Positions 43,333-53,563 of a stretch of 64,000 nt of DNA are shown here, one piece after another. The notes under the pieces are model-generated. The model saw only the letters and a list, made by a program, of their open reading frames with translations. It searched no databases and was not told the DNA's origin. Positions within the stretch are counted from its first letter, which is position 1. Each line of letters begins with the position of its first letter. Origin of the DNA: Synanceia verrucosa (Eukaryota; Chordata; Actinopteri; Perciformes; Synanceiidae); NCBI GenBank assembly GCA_029721515.1, contig CM056567.1:21498731-21562730 (forward strand). The letters run 5' to 3'. The position numbers and the translations under genes were made by a program.

Positions 43333-43510
43333 CTGTAAGATCAGGTAAAGAATTATGTAGACATTACCATACCATTCATTCAATTATTTGTTTTTAAAAC
43401 GAAACATTGCATTCAACAATCCACACACACATGTAATCTAAATAAATATTCCGCTTCAGTCTATATTCATTGTGTTGAGCCTTTCAAAGTCAACATTTTC
43501 ACTGTACCCA

Positions 43511-45530
43511 CAAAGTTGGGCTCACATCAGTATGAACAACTATTAATTAATCAAATTGAAAACCTCAATAGAGGCTTTGGATGTTAAAACAAAATGATGT
43601 TTGGTACAATCACTGTGTATTTGTGTATGTATGACCACACAAATACCTTTGACCTTGTTTAGTGTACACACATTGACCACTAGCAGAAAAACAGGACATA
43701 TCTGCTGAAGTTTACAAAAGGTGTGTTAGATCAGAAACACCCCACCTTTAAATAGCTTTTGAAAAGACTGAAGTCAGAGATTCTGTGTAAAATGAAAGCG
43801 AAAAAAAATTACCACTACTTCCAGTGTCTCCGTCTCCATGATGATTCATTTTGTCGACCTAAATCAGCCTAAGAAATCTGCAATTTTAGGTGAGCTGAGA
43901 TTCTGTCTCTCTTGAACCCACAGGTGCTCCATTTACCTTTGGATTGTGCTTTGAAGTGATTCCGGGTAACCATGGTGATGATGTCATTAAATTCCCAAAT
44001 CAACTGTAGTTGAGTTCTAAGAATTTAACGATAACAAGGTCAGGTTTCAATGTCAAAGGTCAATCCACAGACAGATCCTCCTTCTTCTTCTGCTCTCATG
44101 CAGACTCAGATAAACTGTGGAATAAGTCTACATATACAGCCAGACCTGCCTAGTACTTGTACACCTACATGCTATGATATTTTTTTCCTTTACAACACAC
44201 TCAGTTCCTGTTAATGCACACACACGTGCAATGATCTATGACATGTGCACTGAATAAATAGTCTCATTACTCATACGCGGCTTAATCCATCATCATAAAT
44301 AATCTGATTAAAAATTATAGTGCCATTAACCCATCAGCAGCGCAAAATGACTCTAAAAGTCTCCAACACATTTCAGACAGTTGGTGCCACTAGAGTTAGC
44401 AGCTCAAATGGTCAGTTGATCCGGCAGTCTGTAATCCCTAATAAGTTCAGTTAACTCCAAAAAACTGTTGAAACTGATTACATCAAAAATTTTAACTGTT
44501 AACAATTTTTTTTTTGAGTTAAAGAAGCAATCTTGATTAAGTATGCTTTACTTGTAATCTTAAGTGGCACTAGCTTACTTTGGTAAGTTTAACAAACCTT
44601 ATCTGATAAGTGCATTCTACTAGTTATTTTGTTTTCACAGCACAAATAAATACAAGTGTAGGTAACCTAAATCCTAAATTGTAAAACTGAGTTTTTCACT
44701 TTACATTTACTTATTTTTTTCAATTCAAAAGAAGTGCTATACTAACTCCACTACAAGCTAAATCTTCCTTAGTTTAACTCAAAAGAAGATGTTAGGGAAC
44801 TTCAATTGTTTTTTGAAACTGATTACAACAATTGTTTTAAGTAGCTTTAACTCAAAAAAATCTCTATGCAGTACACATACAGACAAACACACAATAACAA
44901 GGTCAGATGCAACTCAGTTTTATTGGGTAAACATACAACATTTTTTTCTAAAATTCTACACTTCCATGAGCTGAAAACCTGAATAGTGCAATACCTGTCA
45001 TTAAAGCCACATTTATAGTTTTTCTTTTCTGAACAATGACATCTTGAAATGAACAATATCAGGATTCCCACATAAGGAAATGAATTCCCAGGATTTTCAA
45101 GAACAGCTACCTCAGATTTTTATTTAGGTCACTAGGCCGTGGAACAGTGAGACAACTTATTTCTGCAGGCCCTCCCTTTGGCAGGATTCTTTACAAAAAT
45201 GGCATTTTCTTCAAATGATTATTTCAAGCATAGAGTTACATCATATACTTATTTTGCAAAACAAGATGTTCATGTGTAAATAACACATTTTCTTATCAAA
45301 ATGAGAGACCAAAGAAAAAAAAGGCCTTGAGGAATACCCCCCAGAACATTTTTTTCAATCTGTTTAAACTACTTTTAAATACAATGCATGATATTATGTT
45401 TTCAATACCATATCCATGCTGTTAAACTGTCAAACATCCAACTTGGAGGTAAACAATAACATTAAAACACTAAGATCGATTGCCTGTGCCTATGAAATGT
45501 TGTGCATCAACGTAGTTTGCAAGAGCCAGA
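43511..45530. other. Spacer, possible 3' UTR of the minus-strand exon
   Basis: A fragment at about 44,200-44,275 (GTTCCTGTTAATGCACACAC, then ACATGTGCACTGAATAAATA) matches the 3' UTR of the LINE at 41,750. On the minus strand AATAAA occurs at about 45,118-45,123 and 44,914-44,919 and could serve the exon at 45,531. Nothing else is recognised. Confidence 0.45.
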
Positions 45531-45849
45531 TTACTCCACTGCCAAAAGGTCATTTTTAAGGCTCAATACTCTGGGCTTCAACTTTCCATCTTCCAGGCCC
45601 ATCAACACTTTTTGGATGAAGTCAAAAGTATTGGCCAAGTCTTTTGAATAATGTAAATGTAGTGCATAAATCAGCCCCAGAAGAATCACATAGGCGTCAG
45701 CCAGTGTTTGCACGTCAACCACAAGATTACTCTTAATGAGAACTGCAACCGTACCTGGGCAGAGGAATGTGGCATCAGTTGAATTGACACTGATCAAAGC
45801 AAGGCCAAGTGGTACGTCATCAATGTCCAGTTCAGGGGGACTCCACAGG
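45531..45849 (-). CDS. Terminal exon of a SAMD3-like fish protein
   Basis: After a strong acceptor (a CT run, then GATCTTCAG, exon start 45,849) the frame reads ELDIDDVPLGLALISVN, then TLADAYVILLGLIYALHLHY and TFDFIQKVLMGLEDGKLKPR, with a stop after LKNDLLAVE. This C-terminal signature occurs in many uncharacterised fish proteins annotated as sterile alpha motif domain-containing 3-like (recognised from memory). The SAM and other upstream exons are not found within the window to the right, where LINE sequence and the array follow, so the exon may be orphaned. The family's molecular function is unknown to me. Confidence 0.55.
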
Positions 45850-46129
45850 CTGAAGATCAGAGAGAGAGAGAGAGGAGAAACACCTCTCAGCATACCACAA
45901 TACAAACTGATTGCAGCACAAGCTACAGCATCAAATAACCACAGACGATGCAACACTTCTATAAAATAAAAGAATTCTTGTAATTTGGTATACTGTTATG
46001 GATCCTTTTGTTTGTTTTTATTATTATTTGCTGTCTATTTATTTATTGTAAGGTGTCCTTGAGTGACAGAAAGGCGCCTATGAAATAAAATATATTATTA
46101 TTATTATTATTATTATTGTTATTAAATCG

Positions 46130-46860
46130 CCAACTGTATGTAAATTTACATTATCTTCTTTTGCTACACTAAAATAATATCTTTCCAGTCAATTTCGTGA
46201 CCTCAGGGGAGTTCTTTTTTTTTGAACTATGAACCTACAGAATGTACTTCCATAACATGCGTTGATCATTTTCATCAACTCTTTAAAGTGCAGAAGGCAG
46301 GGCTTTGAGGACAGGTGGGGGTGAGGACGGAGGACAATTTGGTGGTGCGAATTGCAGTGCTCCAGGGCACTGTATTCTCCCCCTCTCCCACTTACTTGCC
46401 CCTGCTCTTCAATTTTAATACAGCAAACACACTCACACTTTGAGGGGGGTTTGGGGTGGCTTGAGGATTTGGATTGGCTGCAGGTACCCTTACCCTGCAT
46501 CCCTCTGTTCTTCCCCTGCAGCCTCTCCTGCCCTTCCAACTTTTAATGCACCACATTACACACAGGGTAGCACTAAACACGTTCGAGGTGATAGACTTTC
46601 TCGTCTGGAACCGGGGAAGGGTTCCCTTGTATCTATGGCGGGCCACCTGATGCTGTGGCCATTGGGAGTTCCGGGCTGGGGTTACTGCTTGGCCTGGTGG
46701 CCTCAGTGGCGGTGTCCGCCCAAAACCCAAGACCGCGGTATTGGGTTGTGGGCACTGTTTATGGATGCGCCTTGCTGTGGCGCTTTCAGTCCTGTTGGCA
46801 GCTCGGGCTCTGGTGCGTTTCCTCCTGGCCAGTTGCTTTTACGCTCCCAATCAATCATCA
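46130..46860. other. Spacer and GC-rich block inside LINE copy B/D
   Basis: From about 46,600 to 46,860 lies a GC-rich block (TGATGCTGTGGCCATTGGGA, GGCCTGGTGGCCTCAGTGG) that recurs shortened at 60,364-60,497 at the equivalent place of LINE copy C. Open frames on both strands are composition-driven. Confidence 0.5.
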
Positions 46861-48269
46861 GCTCTGAAAGCCTGGTGGAACTACGACAAAATAACAAACT
46901 CTTTCACCATCCAACTTCACCCCCATTTGGAATAATCCAGACTTTATAAGAAAAAAAAAACACTACTTTCATACATGGGCAGAAAAGGGCATCACTCACC
47001 TGAAGCATATTTTTCATAATAACACCCTGGTACCATTTTCCCACTTGGTCCAGGAGTACAGCATCAGGAGTAATCAATTTCTGTAATATTTACAACTGAA
47101 GTCGATTCAATCCAAAATCAGCATTAGAACTACAATCATTGACCCTGCACCTGCAGGTTTAGAATTGATTAGTATCCTTTCTCCAAAAAAAACGCCTCTT
47201 CAAAATATATAAACTAATATCGCAGTCCGACCAAACCATATCTTTGCCTTCACAAAAATGGGAACGAGACCTTTTTTTTGCTCTTGATGCTCTTTGCTCT
47301 TCTGGACCCAAATTTGCAAAAATATCTATCTCATGACAAAAAAATGCTAACCTGCAACTCATACAATACAAGGCACTTCACTGGCACTGCACACCCATCA
47401 AACACTTCTGGGAAAAAGTCACTGGGTCACTGTCGCACTTCTTGGGCTGTCGCATCCCCATTATCACTCTGCCTTCTAGGAGACTTATCATCATCCACAA
47501 TCGATAAAACAAACCATAAACTTCTTCTCATGGCCCTAATTACCAAGAAAACTATCCTCATGAACTGGAAACCCAGAAACACCATATCTCTAGCTCACTG
47601 GAAAAACTTACTAGTTGAACATATTTCCATGGAATTTCCATCTTCTCCTCTCAGTAACACTCAGAACCTCAGTCCTTCTGGTCCACCCTCATTTATTTCC
47701 TATTATCTTAACTTTCATCTGACATTTTCTGTCTGAGTGACAACCAATCAATCAATCAACCAATTAATCAGTCAATAAAGTGTCTATAGTTTTATCATTA
47801 CTCTCACACATACACACACTACTCACACACCACCTTACTGTCTCCCCTGGTTCTGTGTAAATTAACTGTATGTAGGTTTGGTTTGTTACTTTATTGCTGT
47901 CAGTGTCTTGTTTCTTTGTCTTGATGTTTCTGTTTTCAGGTTGTCAGCACATTGTTCTCAGACCATTATTTTTTTCTATATGAGTATTATAACTACTTAT
48001 ATCTCTTTTGCACTTCTTTACTGAGGTGTCCCTCTCCATTTGTCCCCGGGGCTGCTCTTCACTCTGCAGTGCTGGTCTGGCTATTGCTCCTCCTCCTGGG
48101 GGCAGGATGTATCTGCTGTTTCACCTTCTGAGCCCTTCTGGGCTGTGGGGTCTGCACTCTCTCTGAGGTTCCCAGGGTGACCTGGGTAACTTTAGAAAGT
48201 TACCAGCAAAATTGGCTGGTAATCAAAAAAAAAACAAAAAAAAAAACAAAAACAATTTAGAGCCCTGAT
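46860..48269 (+). mobile_element. L1/Tx1-like LINE 3' part (copy B/D)
   Basis: Frames carry HHPTSPPF, GKKSLGHCRTSWAVASPLSL and KKTILMNWKPRNTISLAHWK, the C-terminal region of L1-type ORF2, then a 3' UTR and an A-rich tail (CAAAAAAAAAACAAAAAAA type) followed by AATTTAGAGCCCTGAT. The array resumes at TATAAGTACTAAATAG. Together with 38,697-40,389 it probably formed one LINE, later split by the second LINE, the acidic-protein block and the SAMD3-like exon. Confidence 0.7.
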
Positions 48270-48378
48270 TATAAGTACTAAATAGTTGGCAGTGTTTAGG
48301 TGTTTTTCATCCAATGTTGTTCATTTTCTTGTATACTCTCCTCTTTTCTTCTCTCAACAAGTGTCTTTCAGGGAACAG

Positions 48379-48452
48379 GGTGTTGTGGCCTAGATGGTTA
48401 AAGAGCCTGTCTAGTAAACAGGATTTCCTAGGTTCAAATCCCAGCAGCACTT
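48379..48452 (+). tRNA. tRNA-Thr-like (AGT)
   Basis: The anticodon arm CCTGT-CTAGTAA-ACAGG is perfect. Acceptor (GGTGTTG/CAGCACT) and T stem (CTAGG/CCCAG) have mismatches, and the variable region reads ATTTC. Possibly a pseudogene. Confidence 0.5.
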
Positions 48453-49086
48453 TCAAGTGAACGTTATATGTTGACATGGGTATGTTGGTCTTTAAAGAAG
48501 TTTGTTGTTTATGTGGAGCATAAAGAAACTGAGATCACAGGTTCACTTCATGCGGTGCATTGGATAAAAGACAAGTGTGCAGAGTGTAATGACTAAATAT
48601 AGAAAAAAAATGAGATCACATTGACTCCTTGAGTTTGGATTAATCTGTATATCGTTCACATCGCTGTAGACTATGTCCTCACACAGAGGAACAAACTGTT
48701 CCCTTTATCTCATGAAATGAATACACTGCTCTGAAAAGCATGTTGTCATATATGTGGAAGTGAAAGAGCCTGCCTGGTAAACAGGAGTTTCTGGGTTCCA
48801 ATCCAAAGACCATCTTGCACAACTGAGCAATCTGTGAGCCTGAACTCAGCTGCAGAGCTCTCTGCAAGACAACAATTTAAAGTAAAAAAAAGTGTGTAAG
48901 CTTTGTGGAAATGAAAGAACCTCTGTAATTAACAGGAGATCATGAGTTCAGTCCCTGCAGTGCCATAGTCTGCAGACTATAACTACCAAATTGATGGGAG
49001 TGTTTAGGTGTTTTTCATCTAATATCGTTCATTTCCTCGAATACTCTCTTCTTCTCTTCTCTCAGCAAGGAGCTTTAAGAGAACAG

Positions 49087-49160
49087 AGTGCTGTGGCTTA
49101 GTTGTTTCAAGTGCTTGTCGAGTGAAGAAGAGCTCTTGAGTTCAAGTCCGAGCAGCACCT
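49087..49160 (+). pseudogene. tRNA-Thr-like, degraded
   Basis: Counterpart of 33,633. Anticodon arm CTTGT-CGAGTGA-AGAAG does not pair; T stem CTTGA.. is weakened. Confidence 0.6.
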
Positions 49161-49418
49161 TTAAGTGACCTCTGATGCATTGGTTTCTCAAAATGTTGTT
49201 ATTTTCGTCGAACATAAAGAAACTGTGGAATAAGGAGAAGATAACAGGTTCACTTCTTTTAGTGCATTGGATAGGAGACGTGTGCAGACTGCAACTACTA
49301 AACACACCTAAAAAAATGAGATCACAGTGACTGCTGAAGTTTGGATTCATCTTTATGTCGTCCACATCACTGTATACTGTCTTGCGGTCTTATTTCAGCA
49401 GAGAAAGCTGTATAACGA

Positions 49419-49492
49419 GGTGCTTTGGCTTAGTTGGTTGAAGTGCCGATCCACTTAACAGGAGATCCTGTGTTCAAATCCCAGCAGCACCT
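49419..49492 (+). pseudogene. tRNA-Thr-like, anticodon arm altered
   Basis: Counterpart of 33,965, with CCGAT-CCACTTA-ACAGG as anticodon arm (ACT in the anticodon position, U33 lost). Confidence 0.6.
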
Positions 49493-49669
49493 TCAGGTAA
49501 GCTATATCTGTTGAAATAAACTAATTGTCTTTTATGTGTAAAATAAAGAGCCGTTGGAATAAAGATGAGATCACAGGTGCACTGCCAAAGTTTGGATGAA
49601 TCTTCATAGCGTCCACATCTCTGTATACTTTCTTGTGGTCTAGCTTAAGCAGGGCCAGGCATGAAATGA

Positions 49670-49743
49670 GGTACTGTGGCTTAGTTGGTTAAAGTGCCTG
49701 TTTTGTAAACAGGAGATCCTGGGTTCAAATCCCCGCAGCACAT
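49670..49743 (+). tRNA. tRNA-Thr-like (TGT)
   Basis: Counterpart of 34,314. Anticodon arm CCTGT-TTTGTAA-ACAGG perfect; T stem has one mismatch (CTGGG/CCCCG) and the acceptor two (GGTACTG/CAGCACA). Confidence 0.5.
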
Positions 49744-49914
49744 CCCACAGAGAAACTTTCTGTTCCCTTTATCTCATGAAATGACTACATTGCTCTGAAA
49801 AGCATTGTATCATTTACATGGAAGTGAAAGAGCCTGTCTGGTAAACAGGAGTTTCTGGGTTCCAGTCCAAAGACCATCTTGCACAACTGAGCAATCTGTC
49901 AACCTGAACTCAGC

Positions 49915-50690
49915 TGGGGTCAGTTTCACAAAAGAGGTTCAACAAACTCTGAGTGTAAGCCTGAACTCTGAGTCGATCTACTCTGAGATAGGAAACTCTG
50001 AGTTTCCGGTTCCAGAACAGCTGATTTGAGTTGGTTTAATCAACTCGGAGTAGTTTCACCTGGAGTTAAGTGAGTGCGCCACAACGATAAAAAGCCAGCA
50101 TCAATGGAGCTCTGAGTCGACGAGTCACCATGGCAACAGAGAAGCAGAGGGCTGCGTTTTTCACCCAACTTGAATTGGAAATTTTAATGCGGTCATATGG
50201 CGAGTTTGAACATGTCTTTTAGAAAGAAATGACACACCGCTGCAGCTGCAAAAGAGAGGGTGATGATGTAGGAGAACATTGTTGCCCTGGTCAATGCGTA
50301 AGTTTAAATGTAGTCCTTTGCAATCACAATAATATTCCAGAGGAGAACTGTTTGGTAGGCAGCCTTTTAACAGATCTCTGACTTAATGGCCACTAAAACA
50401 TTTTCTAAGCTCACAATGTCCAATATTCACAATTAAATATTCACAAAATAGTTTTTGCCAAGCGGAGCAGTCAATCTCGTGCCCGTATGCATGTGCCATG
50501 TGCAATTTGCACCGTAGCCTACGCACGTCTCTGTCCCCAGTTATTGTCATGGAAACCATAGTCCTTGACAAGTGCACTGCTACGTGTCGATACCTGACAT
50601 TTATTCAGTTGTTTCCTTGCATTGTAATGCACATAAGCTACTGCATGTTGAGAAAATGTATATCTGTATTGCGCAACAATATGTGACATT
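49915..50690 (+). mobile_element. PIF/Harbinger-like remnant with Myb-like gene piece, copy 2
   Basis: Starts GGTCAGTTTCACAAAAGAGG and AACTCTGAGTCGATCTACTC. From ATG at about 50,130 the frame reads MATEKQRAAFFTQLELEILM and RSYGEFEHVF, then a TAG stop and a shift. It matches the N-terminus of the Myb/SANT-like protein of PIF/Harbinger elements. A donor-like site (CAATGC|GTAAGT) follows at about 50,298. Duplicate of the copy at 23,965. Confidence 0.6.
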
Positions 50691-50903
50691 TTAACGTAAT
50701 GAAAATGTGTAAGCTTTGTGTAAATGAAAGAATCTCAGTAATTAACAGGAGCTCATGGTTTCAGTCCCTGCAATGCCATAGATAGGAGACCAGTCTGCAG
50801 AAGAACTACTAAATATATGGGAGTGTTTATGTGTTTTGCATCCAATATCACTGATATCCTTGTATTCTTCTTCTTCTCTTCTCTCAGCAAGTAAATAGAA
50901 CAG

Positions 50904-50977
50904 GGTGCTGTGGCTTAGATGGTTAAAGTGCCTGTCTAGTAAACAGGAGATCCTGGATTCAAATCCCAGCAGCACCT
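50904..50977 (+). tRNA. tRNA-Thr (AGT), near intact
   Basis: Acceptor GGTGCTG/CAGCACC, D stem and anticodon arm CCTGT-CTAGTAA-ACAGG all pair. The single defect is CTGGA/CCCAG in the T stem, which also weakens the B-box (GATTCAAATCC). Preceded by the pyrimidine-CAG flank. Counterpart of 24,909. Confidence 0.65.
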
Positions 50978-51400
50978 TCAAGTAAACTTTATCTGCTGAA
51001 ATGGATACATTGTTCTGTAAAACGCAATGTCGTTTGTTTGCGAAATAAAGAGCCTGTGGAAAGATATGATCACAGATTCGCTTCATGCAGTGAATAAAAG
51101 GGCCTCCTGCACACAGCTCACCCCAGTTGCAATTTAAGTGCCATGAACAGCGGAACATCTTTCTCATCTTTTCATTTTTCCAGAAAATCTGTGCTAATAT
51201 TGGGTTCACAAAGAGTAGCCACTGCTTCGAGTTGCTCTGCTAGCAGGATTGGATAGGAGACAAGTGTGCAGAGTGTAACGACTAAAAACACAAAAAAAAA
51301 TGAGATCACAGTGACTGCTAGTTTGGATTCATCAGTATGTTGTCCACATCACTGTATACTATTTTGCAGTCTTCGTTCAGCAGGGAAAGCCATATAATGA

Positions 51401-51474
51401 GGTGCTGTGGCTTAGTTGGTGAAAGTGCCTGTCTTGTAAACGGAAGATCTTCGGTTCAAATCCCAACAGCACCT
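51401..51474 (+). tRNA. tRNA-Thr-like (TGT)
   Basis: Acceptor fully paired; anticodon loop CTTGTAA; anticodon stem CCTGT/ACGGA and T stem TTCGG/CCCAA have mismatches. Counterpart of 25,413. Confidence 0.5.
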
Positions 51475-51720
51475 TCAAGTGAACTTTATCTGTTGAAATG
51501 GATGCATTTGTCTATAAATTACGTCATTTATGTGTCGAAATGAAAGAACCTCTGTAATTAACAGGAGATCATGGTTTCAGTCCCTGCAGTGCCATAGACC
51601 AGTCTGCACACTATAAGTACGAAATACATGGGAGTGTTTTGGTGTTTTTCATCCAATATTGTTCATTTCCTTGTATAATCTCTTCTTTTCTTCTCTCGGC
51701 AAGTAGTGTCAAATGAACAC

Positions 51721-51793
51721 GGTCCTGTGGCTTAGTTGGTGAAAGTGCCTGTCTAGTAAACAGGAAATCTGGGTTCAGATCCCAGTGGCACCT
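51721..51793 (+). pseudogene. tRNA-Thr-like (AGT), acceptor broken
   Basis: Anticodon arm CCTGT-CTAGTAA-ACAGG is perfect, but the acceptor (GGTCCTG/TGGCACC) is broken and one base is missing before the T arm. Confidence 0.6.
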
Positions 51794-52042
51794 CACACCC
51801 AGAAACAATTTGTTCCCTTTATTTCATGAAATGGATACATTGCTCTGAAAAGCATGTCGTCATTTATGTAGAAGTGAAAGAGCCTGCCTGTTAAACAGGA
51901 GTTTCTGGGTTCCAATCTAAAGGTCATCTTGCACAACTGAGCAGTCTGTGAACCTGAACTCAGCTGCAGAGCTCTCTGCTAGATCACATGTGACATCTTT
52001 TTGTATTAAAAATGTGTACGCTTTGTGGAAATGAAAGAACCT

Positions 52043-52444
52043 GACTCAGTCCTAGAGACTCTGATTCCTCTGTGACCGCAAATGCTCGCGAGACTGTGTA
52101 TGATTCAACCTGGCAGCTCGCTGCTAGATGACCACAACAACCTTTTCACTTTCAAACTTTCACCGTCAATTTTTCTCAGCTGTAAACTTTTTCTGCAACT
52201 AGATTACAATACAGACCTGGAGCATCTTTAGGATTACATTGATTTCTACGATAGACTCTTCACCATGGGAAAATCAAAAAAGTGCTCACGCACTACGGAC
52301 TCACCTGCCTCATCTACCTCCACCTCACCGGCAACATCACCACAAGCATCCGATTGCAGCAGCATTAAAGAGGTACATGACATGTTTACATCCATAGACA
52401 ATAAACTCACCGGACTGGATGGCAGAGTTGCACTTATTGAAGTG
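52043..52444 (+). mobile_element. L1/Tx1-like LINE, copy C (5' end)
   Basis: Begins at the same array position as copies A and B and runs through the first 60 codons of ORF1 (from ATG at about 52,265, MGKSKKCSRTTDS). It is cut after CTTATTGAAGTG, where retroviral leader or LTR sequence starts. Confidence 0.8.
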
Positions 52445-53417
52445 TAGAGGAATAAAATGTATTGAACTACTTAAACTGATTGTATAAGCTCTTATGTGTG
52501 AACTCATGCTGATACAGTCAAAGTACGCACTGCTGAAGACAACGGCACACTATGTCACTCTGCCCTGGACTGATAAGCCCAGGACTTGGCGCTGCCGACT
52601 CACACTGTATCAAAGTCCTTGACAGCGTGTTTCCTTTTCTTGATTACTGTGTGCTTCCAGTGTCTGTTAAATACATCCTCCTCTGTTACTCTGTATGGGC
52701 ATTCATCCACAACACTCTGTGCTATGTGTTTGAAATCTCATCTCTGTTCTGCAGACAGATATTAAAAGCAACTCTTTTGGGCAACTGAATCAGTGAAGTT
52801 ATTTACCGGACCCCCGGGTCGTTGAGGGGCTGATTTTTTGACCTGGGTTGACGAACCCGTTCTCGCCTCACAAAAAAATCCGAGGACGAGGACCCGGCGT
52901 CCTGGGGCCTGTGACTGACTCTACTACGGTCTGCACGAGAGCTACACCCGGTGAGATGGTTTACATTCCATTTATTATCATCTCTTCCTGATTCTGAGGT
53001 CCAGTATTGTTGCTCCTAAGAAAGAGGTAATTGTGGGACTAATTTTAAATACACACTAAATCACCTCTGTTTCTCTTAAAATAATTGTGGGGTAAAATTG
53101 GGTCTGTCTAAAATAAGTGTTGAATACCGAGTCTAGGACTCGAAGACGGCAAAACAAGAACAGGTGTTTCTTTTTCTTTTTTTATTTCAATCCTGTGAGT
53201 TTGCGCGTAAAAGGTAATATTGAGTCTAGGACTCAAAGACGGCAAGGTGAGATCAGGTGTTTTTTTAAGTCCTGTGATCTTTGTACGTAAAGTTGGTAAA
53301 AGTGTGAGTTTTGAGCCTGAAGCCAAAAACAAGATCACTGTTTTCTGTCAGGGACAGACCGAGTCAGGGACTCAGGTAAAGGAAGCTATAGCAGTAAAGA
53401 TAAGAACTCTGGAAAAG

Positions 53418-53466
<49 letters not shown>

Positions 53467-53470
53467 TATG

Positions 53471-53518
<48 letters not shown>

Positions 53519-53563
53519 TATATTTATATTTATATATATAAAGTAAAAATAAAAAAAGGGGTT
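52443..53563 (+). other. ERV 5' region (putative LTR and leader)
   Basis: Starts TGTAGAGG, compatible with an LTR start. No second LTR is present for comparison, so the LTR end and primer-binding site cannot be fixed. A splice-donor-like CCCG|GTGAGA lies at about 52,949. Two imperfect leader repeats start at 53,128 and 53,220, each opening with the palindrome GAGTCTAGGACTC followed by AAGACGGCAA. An A run and a long AT tract (53,420-53,545) precede the gag start. Confidence 0.5.
53420..53545. repeat. Interrupted (AT)n tract
   Basis: An A run followed by about 110 bp of AT/TATA repeats with a few interruptions, just before gag. Confidence 0.95.

Larger units (their letters stand above)
42240..43510 (-). 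repeat. Duplicated acidic-protein block, copy 2
   Basis: Close copy of 31,790-33,104, starting directly after the LINE tail and diverging after CACTGTACCCAC. See the exon and tandem repeat inside. Confidence 0.85.
48270..52042 (+). repeat. tRNA-Thr-like tandem array, block 3
   Basis: Same unit as the other blocks. The part 49,915-51,535 is a duplicate of about 23,950-25,545 including the PIF/Harbinger remnant; relative to block 1 it then lacks about 520 bp and continues from GTGTCGAAATGAAAGAACC. Confidence 0.85.

Noticed and set aside
46392..46949. Trp/Gly-rich open frames on both strands
   Set aside because: Composition effect of the GC-rich block; frames are not shared with the counterpart at 60,364.
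52443..52800. Paired LTRs and a primer-binding site for the ERV
   Set aside because: No second LTR occurs in the window and no unambiguous match to a tRNA 3' end was seen after the putative LTR, so neither could be annotated.
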